Of a DNA stretch of 64,000 nucleotides, positions 16,289-23,926 are shown one piece after another. The translations under genes and the position numbers were made by a program. The notes under the pieces were generated by a model that searched no databases, was not told the DNA's origin, and saw nothing but the letters and a program-made list of their open reading frames with translations. Each line of letters begins with the position of its first letter. The first letter of the stretch is position 1. Source of the stretch: Streptomyces toyocaensis. Lineage in GTDB: Bacteria; Actinomycetota; Actinomycetes; Streptomycetales; Streptomycetaceae. The stretch is taken from assembly GCF_000725125.1 (NCBI RefSeq), contig NZ_JFCB01000001.1, positions 372,001 through 436,000 of the forward strand, read 5' to 3'.

Positions 16289-18094
16289 TCAGCGCTTGGC
16301 ATATTCGCGGAAGCCACGGCCGGTCTTGCGGCCGAGGCAGCCCGCGGCCACCAGATGCTCCAGGAGCGGGGCCGGGGCGAGGCCCGGGTCGCGGAACTCG
16401 CGGTGCAGCACCTTCTCGATGGCCAGCGAGACGTCCAGCCCGACGACGTCCAGCAACTCGAAGGGGCCCATCGGGTAACCGCCGCCCAGCTTCATCGCGG
16501 CGTCGATGTCGTCGAGGGACGCGTAGTGCTCCTGCACCATCTTGATCGCGTTGTTGAGGTACGGGAACAGCAGGGCGTTCACGATGAACCCGGCCCGGTC
16601 GCCGCAGTCCACGGCGTGCTTGCGGATCCTCCCGCAGACCTCGCGCACGGTGGCGTGCACGTCGTCGGCGGTCAGCACGGTACGGACCACCTCGACCAGC
16701 TTCATGGCCGGGGCGGGGTTGAAGAAGTGCATGCCGATGACGTCCTGCGGGCGCGAGGTGGCGCGGGCGCAGGCGACGACCGGCAGGGAGGACGTGGTGG
16801 TGGCGAGCACGGCGCCCGGCTTGCAGACCTTGTCCAGCGTCGCGAACAGCTGCCGCTTGACCTCCAGGTCCTCGGCGACCGCCTCGAGCGCGAGATCGAC
16901 GTCGGCGAAGTCGTCGTAGGTGCCCGTGGGACGGACCCGCTCCAGGGTCTCGGCGGCGGCCTCCGCGGTCATCCGGCCCTTGTCGACGGAGCGCGCCAGG
17001 GACTTCCCGATCCGGGCCTTGGCACCGACAGCCTTCTCCTCGCTGCGGGCGGCAAGGACCACGTCGTAGCCCGCCTTCGCGAAGACCTCGGCGATGCCGG
17101 AGGCCATGGTGCCCGAGCCCGCGACGCCCACCGAGCGGACCGGACGGCCCCCGGCCGCGGCGCCGTCGGCACGCGGGGTGAGGGTGTCGCGCACGACGGT
17201 TCCGCTGCCGGGCGCCTCGTACGTGTAGAAGCCGCGCCCCGCCTTGCGGCCCGTCAAGCCCGCCTCGCTGAGCTGCTTGAGCACGGGGGCCGGGGCGTGC
17301 AGCCGGTCACCGGACTCGGCGTACATGGCCTCGAGGACCGTGCGCGCGGTGTCGACGCCGATCAGGTCGAGCAGTGCCAGCGGGCCCATGGGCAGCCCGC
17401 AGCCCAGCCGCATCGCGGCGTCGATGTCCTCCCGCGAGGCGTAGTTGGCCTCGTACATCGCCGCGGCCTGGTTGAGGTAGCCGAACAGCAGGCCGTCGGC
17501 GACGAATCCGGGCCTGTCGCCGACCGCCACCGGCTCCTTGCCGAGGTCCAGGGCCAGGTTCGTGACCGCGGTGACGGCCGCGGGGGCGGTCAGTACACAG
17601 GAGACGATCTCCACCAGCTTCATCGCCGGCGCGGGGTTGAAGAAGTGCATGCCCAGCACCCGCTCGGGGCGGGCGGAGTCGGCGGCGAGCCGGGTGACGG
17701 ACAGGGCGTTCGTGCCCGTCGCCAGGATGGTCTCCGGCCGCACGATCCCGTCGAGTTCCCGGAGGATCTGCTGCTTGATCTCGTACGACTCCGGCGCCAC
17801 CTCGATCACCAGATCGGCGTCCGCCGCGGCCGTGAGGTCGGTGGAGGTGGTGACGCGGGCCAGGAGCCCCGTGCGCTGCTGCTCGGTCAGCCGGCCGCGC
17901 TCCACGGCCCGGGTGGTCGAGGCCTCCAGGGCGGCGACGCACCGGGCGGCCTGGGCCTCGCTGATGTCGATGCCGACGACGTCGCGGCCGGCCGCGGCCA
18001 GGACCTCGGCGATGCCGGTGCCCATCGTGCCGAGGCCGACCACGGCGATGGTCCGGAGCGGGGACAGAGAGATGTCGGACAGGGGAGTGGCCAT
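16289..18094 (-). CDS. 3-hydroxyacyl-CoA dehydrogenase, tandem-duplicated (two full copies fused)
   Basis: The 601-residue protein is two 3-hydroxybutyryl-CoA dehydrogenase units joined head to tail. Copy 1 (about 14-300) starts with TIAVVGLGTMGTGIAEVLAA, and copy 2 (about 320-600) with SVGVAGSGTMASGIAEVFAK. Both contain the strongly conserved GMHFFNPAPAMKLVEIV/VV, with the catalytic histidine, and each ends with GRKxGRGFY/R. Each copy keeps an NAD site and a C-terminal dimer domain, so one chain may mimic the usual dimer. It oxidises or reduces 3-hydroxyacyl-CoA using NAD(P). Beside ccr it could supply crotonyl-CoA precursor from acetoacetyl-CoA. The start ATG 18094 has GGAG 8-9 nt upstream. 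Confidence 0.93.
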   Translation of the reverse strand: MATPLSDISLSPLRTIAVVGLGTMGTGIAEVLAAAGRDVVGIDISEAQAARCVAALEASTTRAVERGRLTEQQRTGLLARVTTSTDLTAAADADLVIEVAPESYEIKQQILRELDGIVRPETILATGTNALSVTRLAADSARPERVLGMHFFNPAPAMKLVEIVSCVLTAPAAVTAVTNLALDLGKEPVAVGDRPGFVADGLLFGYLNQAAAMYEANYASREDIDAAMRLGCGLPMGPLALLDLIGVDTARTVLEAMYAESGDRLHAPAPVLKQLSEAGLTGRKAGRGFYTYEAPGSGTVVRDTLTPRADGAAAGGRPVRSVGVAGSGTMASGIAEVFAKAGYDVVLAARSEEKAVGAKARIGKSLARSVDKGRMTAEAAAETLERVRPTGTYDDFADVDLALEAVAEDLEVKRQLFATLDKVCKPGAVLATTTSSLPVVACARATSRPQDVIGMHFFNPAPAMKLVEVVRTVLTADDVHATVREVCGRIRKHAVDCGDRAGFIVNALLFPYLNNAIKMVQEHYASLDDIDAAMKLGGGYPMGPFELLDVVGLDVSLAIEKVLHREFRDPGLAPAPLLEHLVAAGCLGRKTGRGFREYAKR

Positions 18095-18446
18095 CGCGGG
18101 ACTCCAGGAATGAGGGTGACGACGGGAAACACGCCCGGGTGCGCCCAGGGGCGCACCGGGTACGTGCGGGATGCGGGTGTGGACCGGGCTGCGAGCGCAC
18201 ACGCCCGGTGCCGTCGACGAGCGACGGGTGATCCGGCCGGCCCTGTCCCGGGGCCGGGCCGTACTGCGGTACACGGGGTACCGAACCGACTGCGACTCAC
18301 GACGGCCGCGTCACCAGACCGGCGTGAGGAGGGTGGCGAGTGGGTAACTCGCTCGTCTGAGCTTAACCCGCGGGTAACGAGCGCGCCAGCCCCCTGCTGT
18401 GTGAGGTAGGTCCCGAGGGCCCCGCCCGCCCCCTAATCTCTGGGGC
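18095..18446. other. Intergenic region between the hydroxyacyl-CoA dehydrogenase and HEAT-repeat genes
   Basis: This 352-bp divergent gap holds no gene I can support. Its right part is rich in repeats. GCGAGT (18336-18341) pairs with ACTCGC (18347-18352). GGGTAAC occurs at 18342-18348 and 18372-18378. TTAACCCGCGGGTAA at 18363-18377 has the perfect palindromic core ACCCGCGGGT. These may be operators for either divergent gene. A -10-like TAATCT at 18434-18439 ends 7 nt before the ATG at 18447, suggesting a leaderless transcript for the plus-strand gene. Confidence 0.5.
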
Positions 18447-19052
18447 ATGGACGAAGAGTTGCGATCGCTCACGGAGCGCTTACGGGCGGAGTCGGGCGGA
18501 TCGGCGGCGTACGACCGTCTCCTGGCCACCGACGACCCCGACACCCTGGCCGGCGTGCTCACCGAGCCCGGACAGCCGCTGTGGGCGCGGGAAATGGCCG
18601 CGTTCCGGCTGGGAGTGGCGGGGGACCGCAGGGCCTTCGAGGCCCTCGTCCTCCTCCTCAACCACCGCGACCCGCCGCGCTGCGCCTCCGCCGCCCACGC
18701 CCTGGCCCGCCTCGGCGACCCGCGCACCGCCCGCGCCGCCGCCGCCCTCGCCACCAACGAACTCCGCGTCGCCTACGCCCTGCACCCGGTCCGCCTGCTC
18801 ACCGCGCTGCGCTCACCCGAGGCCGTACCGGCCCTGATCACCACCCTGCGGCGCCGGCTCCACCCCCGCGACCCGTACCGCCGGGTCGCGCTCGCCTGCG
18901 TCGAGGGGCTGGGCGAACTCGGCGACCCGCGCGCCGAACCCGTGCTGAACGACGCCCTCGCCCATCCGGCCCTGGCCGAGGCGGCGGTGCGCGCCCTGGC
19001 CCGGATCCCCCGGCAGGGAGGCGCCCGGGGACGGGTCCCCGGACAGCGGTAG
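18447..19052 (+). CDS. HEAT-repeat protein with a TTA codon
   Basis: The 201-residue protein is built of helical HEAT-like repeats: WAREMAAFRLGVAGDRRAFE, PRCASAAHALARLGDPRTAR, and YRRVALACVEGLGELGDPRA. Such repeats form protein-binding scaffolds, and no catalytic motif is present. The start is the ATG at 18447, with a -10-like TAATCT 7 nt upstream and no good Shine-Dalgarno, consistent with leaderless translation. Codon 12 (18480-18482) is TTA, the codon read by the bldA tRNA in Streptomyces, which usually marks genes tied to development or secondary metabolism. The last 20 residues are basic and low complexity. The partner and role are unknown. Confidence 0.82.
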   Translation: MDEELRSLTERLRAESGGSAAYDRLLATDDPDTLAGVLTEPGQPLWAREMAAFRLGVAGDRRAFEALVLLLNHRDPPRCASAAHALARLGDPRTARAAAALATNELRVAYALHPVRLLTALRSPEAVPALITTLRRRLHPRDPYRRVALACVEGLGELGDPRAEPVLNDALAHPALAEAAVRALARIPRQGGARGRVPGQR

Positions 19053-19429
19053 CCCCGCCGCCGGCCGCCGGCGCGTACCGCACCCGTGCGTTCCGCCGGC
19101 ACGTTGACGCGTACCGCCTGCTCGGCGGCGCGCGCGCCGGGCCCCGGGTGGGTGGTTGCGGACTCCCGAAGCAGGGTGCCTCCGCGGTGTGCGGCCCGTC
19201 CGGTGGTGCCTGTGCCGACCGGATCGCCCGGGGCGGGTGACCGCGAGTCCTCAGGGACCCGGCCGGTGGGCTCCCGGACGTGCCGTGTCCCGTTCGCTTC
19301 GGCGTGTCTCGCGGCACCGTCGGTGTCCGGGCGGCGTTCCGGCCCGGCCGGCGGTGCGCGCGCCGGAGTGCGGGTCCGGGCAGGGGGCTGCGTACCGCGG
19401 GGTGCCGGCGGCCGGTGGTGGCCGCGCCG
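19053..19429. other. 377-bp intergenic region, no gene supported
   Basis: I see no credible gene here. The only oddity is several copies of GCGTACCGC or close variants (near 19073, 19109 and 19389, and again inside the next gene near 19449). The region separates the convergent HEAT-repeat and acetyltransferase genes, so it presumably contains only transcription ends. Confidence 0.5.
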
Positions 19430-19957
19430 TCAGCCGGCGAGCTCCCGCGCGTACCGCACCTCGGGCACCGTCACCCCGGCCACCTCGAAGGGTTCCCCGG
19501 CGCCGTCAGCGGCGAAGCCCGCGCGCTCGTAGAAGCGGCGGGCGCGGGTGTTGTGCTCGAGGACCCACAGGTACATGCGCCGGGGGCCCCCGGAGGCGCA
19601 GCGGTGGGCCGCCTCGGCCAGGAGGGTCCGCCCCACGCCCCGGCCGATGTGCTCCGGGCGCAGGTACAGGGCGTACAACTCGGCGTCCCCGGTGCGCACG
19701 TCGCCGTCCCGGTACGGGCCGGACGAGGCCCATCCCACGAGCTCACCGCCCGCCGCCTCGGCGACCAGGTCCACCACGCTGCCGTCGCCCCCCAGCAGGC
19801 GGGCGCGATGCCGCTCGGCGTCCGCCCGGGCGTCCAGGCCGTCGAGATACGGCTGCGGGACGAGGCCCCGGTACGCGTGCTGCCACCCGCGTATCCGGAT
19901 CTCGGCGACGCCCTCGCAGTCCCCGGCCGTCATGGGCCGCACCACGAGCCCGCTCAC
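19430..19957 (-). CDS. GNAT-family N-acetyltransferase
   Basis: A 175-residue GNAT protein. Its acetyl-CoA binding motif A is ALYLRPEHIGRGVGRTLLAE (R/Q-x-x-G-x-G/A pattern), followed by LWVLEHNTRARRFYERAGFA, the usual motif B with the asparagine and tyrosine that protonates the leaving thiol. The N-terminus VRPMTAGDCEGVAEIRIRGW resembles acetyltransferases acting on small amines or peptides. The start overlaps the stop of the RidA-family gene by 4 nt, so both are made from one message. The substrate is not identifiable. Confidence 0.9.
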   Translation of the reverse strand: MSGLVVRPMTAGDCEGVAEIRIRGWQHAYRGLVPQPYLDGLDARADAERHRARLLGGDGSVVDLVAEAAGGELVGWASSGPYRDGDVRTGDAELYALYLRPEHIGRGVGRTLLAEAAHRCASGGPRRMYLWVLEHNTRARRFYERAGFAADGAGEPFEVAGVTVPEVRYARELAG

Positions 19958-20352
19958 GCGGCCACCACCGCGAGGGCCTCGATCTCCATCAGGAACTCCG
20001 GGCGGACCAGCCCGGCGACCTGCACGGCCGACGCGGCCGGCAGCCGGTCGTCGCGTATGTGCTCGGCGCGGGCCGCGCGGACGGCCGGCATGTGCGCCAT
20101 GTCCGTCACGAAGTAGGTGAGCTTCACGACGTCGTCGAACGTCGCCCCGGCCGCGGCCAGACAGCGCCGCAGGTTCTCGAACACCTGACGGGCCTGGGCG
20201 CCGGCGTCACCCGCGCCGACGAGTTCCCCGTCCTCGTCCTGAGCGAGCTGGCCGGAGACGGCGACGAGGCGTCCCGTGCCCGTCACCACGTGGGTGTACT
20301 GGGCCGCGGGGGCCACGCCGTCGGGGGCGGGGATGCGGGTCAGGTCGCTCAT
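19954..20352 (-). CDS. RidA/YjgF-family protein
   Basis: The 132-residue product belongs to the RidA family (Rid group), trimeric proteins that often hydrolyse reactive enamine/imine intermediates. Typical segments are TGRLVAVSGQLAQDEDGELV, ARQVFENLRRCLAAAGATFD, and LPAASAVQVAGLVRPEFLME. The position usually occupied by the RidA catalytic arginine corresponds to the SAVQVAGLVRPE stretch, where an Arg is present but the classical R-x-x-V/C-x-V context is altered, so it may belong to a non-deaminase subgroup. The start is ATG 20352. It precedes the acetyltransferase with a 4-nt overlap. Confidence 0.85.
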   Translation of the reverse strand: MSDLTRIPAPDGVAPAAQYTHVVTGTGRLVAVSGQLAQDEDGELVGAGDAGAQARQVFENLRRCLAAAGATFDDVVKLTYFVTDMAHMPAVRAARAEHIRDDRLPAASAVQVAGLVRPEFLMEIEALAVVAA

Positions 20353-20407
20353 GCGTTCATGATGGACCACGGGTACGACAGTCACGTCCCGACGGGGCGT
20401 CAGGCGC

Positions 20408-21988
20408 TCAGCCGCGCGGGCCCAGCAGGCCGTGCAGCGTCGAGCCGCGTGCCGTGCTCGGTGCCGCCTTCGACGTCAGCGGCTTCGGGTCGGGCAGCGC
20501 CGCGCAGACCGCGTCGGCCTCGCCGTGACGGCCACGGGGCACGGTCCCGTCGGCCAGGTAGGCGGCCAGGTGCCGGTCCAGGCAGGCGTTCCCGCTCAGC
20601 GTGATGCCGTGGTTGCCGCTGCCCGACTCGACGACCAGGCTGGAGCGCGACAACAGCCGGTGGACGGTGGCACCGCCCTGGTACGGGGTCGCCGCGTCGT
20701 GCGTCGCCTGGAACAGCAGAGCCGACGACAGCTTGCTGTTGGCGATGCGCTCCGGCCGCAGGGACTCGGTCGGCCAGAACGCGCACGGCGCGTTGTACCA
20801 GGCGTTGTTCCAGGTCATGAACGGTGCCCGCTCGTAGGCCTCCCAGTTGTCCTTCCGCCACTGCCGCCAGTCCCGCGGCCAGGAGGCGTCCCGGCACTCG
20901 ACCGCCGTGTAGACGCTGTAGCCGTTGTCCCCTGCGGCGTCGTTCGCGCCGAAGTTCTCGTACGCCTCGATCAGGGGCTCGGCGTCCCCGTCGTTCACGT
21001 AGGACGAGAACGCCTCCGCGAGATAGGGCCAGTAGCCGTTGTAGTAGCCGCCCGGGATGTAGGTGTCCTCCAGTTCGGCGGCGCCCACCTTGCCGCCGGC
21101 CGGGTGCTTCTTCAGGTCCGCGCGCATCGCGTACCACTTGGCCTCGATCTTCTCCGGGTCGGTGCCGAGGCGGTACGTCGTGTCGTACTTGGCCACCCAG
21201 TCCATGAAGGCGCGGTGGCGGTCGTTGAAGGCGTGGTCCTGGTTCAGATTGGCGTCGTACCAGACCTCGGTGGGGTCGACCACCGAGTCCAGGACCAGCC
21301 GACGCACCCGCTGCGGGAACACCTTGGCGTAGACGGTGCCGAGATAGGTGCCGTAGGAGTAGCCGAAGTAGTTGATCTTCTGAGCGCCCAGTGCCCGCCG
21401 GATCACGTCCATGTCGCGCACCGCGGCCCCTGTATGGAGGTGCGGCAGCAGGTCGCCGTACTTCCGGCCGCAGGCCTCGGCGAAGGACTTCGCGCGCCGG
21501 AGGTTGGCCCGCTCCACCTCGGGCGAGGTGGGCACCGAGTCGGGGCGCACCGCGGCGAAGTGGTCCGGCGCGCAGTCCAGCGCGGGTTCGCTCGCGCCCA
21601 CGCCGCGCGGGTCGAAACCGATGACGTCGTACTGGGCGGCCACCTTCTTCGGCAGCGACGACGCCACGAACCCGGCGAGCGTCAGCCCGCTGCCGCCGGG
21701 GCCGCCCGGGTTCACCAGCAGGGGGCCCTGGTACGTCTTCGCGGTGTGCGGCACGCGGGACAGCGCCAGTGTGATCGTCCGCCCCGCGGGGGCGGAGTGG
21801 TCGAGCGGCACCTCGACGGACGCGCACTGCAGCGTCGGGTAGTCGTCGGTGCCGCACTTCCTCCACGCGGGCTTCGCGGCGTGGAAGGGTTCCGCGGCGC
21901 GCGGAGTGCCGGCCTCGGCGGGGCCGGCCGTGAGGCTCGCGGCCACGACGGCGACGGCACCGCACAGCACGGCTGCGCGTTTACTCAT
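20408..21988 (-). CDS. Secreted tripeptidyl aminopeptidase-like alpha/beta hydrolase
   Basis: The 526-residue protein begins with a signal peptide (MSKRAAVLCGAVAVVAASLT followed by AGPAEAG). The mature part is an alpha/beta hydrolase of the Streptomyces tripeptidyl aminopeptidase (Tap/SlpD/E) group. The oxyanion region is VNPGGPGGSG, the nucleophile elbow is GYSYGTYLGT with the catalytic serine, and the C-terminal TAP-type domain contains ATHDAATPYQGG (Asp) and GSGNHGITLSGNACLDRHLA (His). It would release tripeptides from the N-terminus of secreted proteins. The start is supported by GGAGG 7-8 nt upstream of the ATG at 21988. Two cysteine pairs probably form disulfides. Confidence 0.92.
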   Translation of the reverse strand: MSKRAAVLCGAVAVVAASLTAGPAEAGTPRAAEPFHAAKPAWRKCGTDDYPTLQCASVEVPLDHSAPAGRTITLALSRVPHTAKTYQGPLLVNPGGPGGSGLTLAGFVASSLPKKVAAQYDVIGFDPRGVGASEPALDCAPDHFAAVRPDSVPTSPEVERANLRRAKSFAEACGRKYGDLLPHLHTGAAVRDMDVIRRALGAQKINYFGYSYGTYLGTVYAKVFPQRVRRLVLDSVVDPTEVWYDANLNQDHAFNDRHRAFMDWVAKYDTTYRLGTDPEKIEAKWYAMRADLKKHPAGGKVGAAELEDTYIPGGYYNGYWPYLAEAFSSYVNDGDAEPLIEAYENFGANDAAGDNGYSVYTAVECRDASWPRDWRQWRKDNWEAYERAPFMTWNNAWYNAPCAFWPTESLRPERIANSKLSSALLFQATHDAATPYQGGATVHRLLSRSSLVVESGSGNHGITLSGNACLDRHLAAYLADGTVPRGRHGEADAVCAALPDPKPLTSKAAPSTARGSTLHGLLGPRG

Positions 21989-22124
21989 GGGGTCCTCCCA
22001 GGACGGAGGTGCTGTGGACCGCGAGGCTCGTGGTCCACGCGGCATCGTCCCGATGTAGGACCCCACAGGAACGCGTTCGATCGATTGTTGACCCCATTGG
22101 GCCGACGGATGCCCCCGGATGCGC

Positions 22125-23159
22125 TCAGAGGAGCGTCAGCTGGGTGGGCTCCGCCGTCGGGTGCTCCGCGGGTGCGGCGGCGTCCCGGCGCGGCATGCCC
22201 GCGCGGGTGGGACCGATGCCGTACTCCTGGGCCAGGTCGTGCACCTGACGGGTGATGCGGCGCTGGTACCACTTCGGCGCGTAGGCCCCCTCCGCGTACA
22301 GCCGCTCGTAACGGTTCACCAGGTGCGGGTGGTGGTGTGCCAGCCAGGCCGTGAACCACTCGCGGGCGCCGGGACGCAGGTGCAGCACGAGGGGCGTGAC
22401 GGAGGTGGCGCCCGCGGCCGCCACGGCCCGCACCGTCGCGCGCAGTTGGTCCGGCCGGTCGCTCAGGAACGGGATCACCGGCGCCATCAGGACCCCGCAG
22501 CCGATGCCGTGCCCGGCGAGCGCGCGGACCACGTCCAGCCGCCGCTGAGGGGACGGCGTGCCCGGCTCCACCGTGCGCCACAGCGTCTCGTCGGTGAAAC
22601 CCACCGACACCGAGATGCCCACGTCGGTCACCTCGGCCGCCTGCCGCAGCAGGGGGAGGTCCCGCAGGATCAGCGTGCCCTTGGTGAGGATCGAGAAGGG
22701 GTTCGCGTGGTCGCGCAGGGCCGCCAGGATGCCCGGCATCAGCCGGTAGCGGCCCTCCGCGCGCTGGTAGCAGTCGACGTTGGTGCCCATGGCTATGTGC
22801 TCGCCCCGCCAGCCGCGGGAGGACAGCCGGCGGCGCAGCAGCTCGGGCGCGTTGACCTTGACCACGATCTGGCTGTCGAAGCCGAGGCCGGTGTCGAGGT
22901 CCAGGTAGCTGTGGGTCTTCCTCGCGAAGCAGTAGACGCACGCGTGCGTGCAGCCCCGGTAGGGGTTCACCGTCCACTCGAAGGGCAGGCGCGACGCTCC
23001 CGGCACCCGGTTGACGATCGAGCGGGCCCGGATCTCGTGGAAGGTGATGCCGCGGAACTCCGGCGTGTCGAAGGTACGGGTGATCACCGCGTCCGCGCCG
23101 AACAGCGCGGCGTCGGCCCGGCCGTGTCCGGAGTCCGGGGTGAGGTTCTCCCAGCGCAT
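22125..23159 (-). CDS. Radical SAM protein of the Rv2578c type, behind an SOS box
   Basis: A 344-residue radical SAM protein. The cluster-binding motif CTHACVYCFA (C-x3-C-x2-C) follows FEWTVNPYRG, and later motifs IAMGTNVDCYQRAEG, FSILTKGTLILRDL and GVLMAPVIPFLSD are typical of the group of spore-photoproduct-lyase-related proteins represented by M. tuberculosis Rv2578c. The ATG at 23159 has a perfect GGAGG 6 nt upstream. The chemical reaction is unknown. A consensus LexA site (GAAC-N4-GTTC) sits 33 bp upstream, so DNA damage should induce it. It is divergent from a SRPBCC gene. Confidence 0.9.
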   Translation of the reverse strand: MRWENLTPDSGHGRADAALFGADAVITRTFDTPEFRGITFHEIRARSIVNRVPGASRLPFEWTVNPYRGCTHACVYCFARKTHSYLDLDTGLGFDSQIVVKVNAPELLRRRLSSRGWRGEHIAMGTNVDCYQRAEGRYRLMPGILAALRDHANPFSILTKGTLILRDLPLLRQAAEVTDVGISVSVGFTDETLWRTVEPGTPSPQRRLDVVRALAGHGIGCGVLMAPVIPFLSDRPDQLRATVRAVAAAGATSVTPLVLHLRPGAREWFTAWLAHHHPHLVNRYERLYAEGAYAPKWYQRRITRQVHDLAQEYGIGPTRAGMPRRDAAAPAEHPTAEPTQLTLL

Positions 23160-23191
23160 GGCGCCTCCTTGGCTGTGCTCCGCCCACAATA

Positions 23192-23203
23192 GAACAAGTG
23201 TTC
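23192..23203. promoter_or_regulatory. Perfect LexA (SOS) box
   Basis: GAACAAGTGTTC is an exact match to the actinobacterial and Gram-positive SOS box GAAC-N4-GTTC, in an A/T-rich pocket (AATAGAACAAGTGTTCCC) of otherwise GC-rich DNA. It lies 33 bp upstream of the radical SAM start and 115 bp upstream of the SRPBCC start, so the first gene is the natural target. Confidence 0.82.
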
Positions 23204-23317
23204 CCATGATCGTGCGAGTGACATGTTCGGTCAGATCCGGAACCCCGATTTGGGCGGCCGGGCCGGGGGGTGATTGGCTTGCCCCGACCCCGAGAACCCA
23301 TGCCCTGGAGGAAAGCG

Positions 23318-23761
23318 ATGGCGCAGGTCGAGGCCACTACGGAGCGGATCGTCGCGGCGGACGCGGAGACGGTGTTCGACGCCCTCGCCGACTACAGCGG
23401 CACCCGCGGCAGGCTGCTGCCCGAGCAGTTCAGCGAGTACGAGGTCCGCGAGGGTGGCGACGGTGAGGGCACCCTGGTGCACTGGAAGCTCCAGGCCACC
23501 AGCAAGCGCGTGCGCGACTGCCTCCTGGAGGTCACCGAGCCGGCCGACGGCGAACTCGTCGAGAAGGACCGCAACTCCTCCATGGTCACCACCTGGCGCG
23601 TCACGCCCGCCGGTGAGGGCCGGTCCCGGGTCGTCGTGACCACCGTGTGGAACGGCGCCGGCGGTATCGGCGGCTTCTTCGAGAAGACCTTCGCCCCCAG
23701 GGGCCTCGCCCGCATCTACGACGCCCTGCTGGCCAAGCTGGCCACGGAAGTTGAGAAGTAG
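23318..23761 (+). CDS. SRPBCC-fold protein
   Basis: The 147-residue protein has the START/Bet v1-like fold of polyketide cyclase and lipid-carrier families. The pattern IVAADAETVFDALADYSGTR, then TLVHWKLQATSKRVRDCLLE and VVVTTVWNGAGGIGGFFEKT, and the C-terminal helix GLARIYDALLAKLATEVEK are typical. These proteins bind small hydrophobic ligands, or act as cyclases or stress-response carriers; the ligand is unknown. The ATG at 23318 follows GGAGG with a 6-nt spacing, so the upstream in-frame ATGs are not used. An imperfect hairpin at 23789-23820 follows the stop. Confidence 0.85.
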   Translation: MAQVEATTERIVAADAETVFDALADYSGTRGRLLPEQFSEYEVREGGDGEGTLVHWKLQATSKRVRDCLLEVTEPADGELVEKDRNSSMVTTWRVTPAGEGRSRVVVTTVWNGAGGIGGFFEKTFAPRGLARIYDALLAKLATEVEK

Positions 23762-23788
23762 CGGACGTCGCGAACCCTCAAAAACGCA

Positions 23789-23820
23789 GAACCGGAGGGG
23801 AGTTGCCCTCTCACCGGTTC
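23789..23820 (+). terminator. Imperfect hairpin after the SRPBCC gene
   Basis: GAACCGG (23789-23795) pairs with CCGGTTC (23814-23820), with an internal GAGGGG/CCCTC extension and a bulge. It lies 28 bp after the stop of the SRPBCC gene and before the MFS gene. No U-tract follows, so the call is moderate. Confidence 0.5.
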
Positions 23821-23926
23821 GAGTGATCCGCCGACGGACCGCCTCTGTCCCGTAACTCGTCGCGCTTGCTCGTAGTTGTCGCTTTTACGCGGCAATTGTC
23901 CGGCGGTGCGACGAGGGGAGCGGCAC

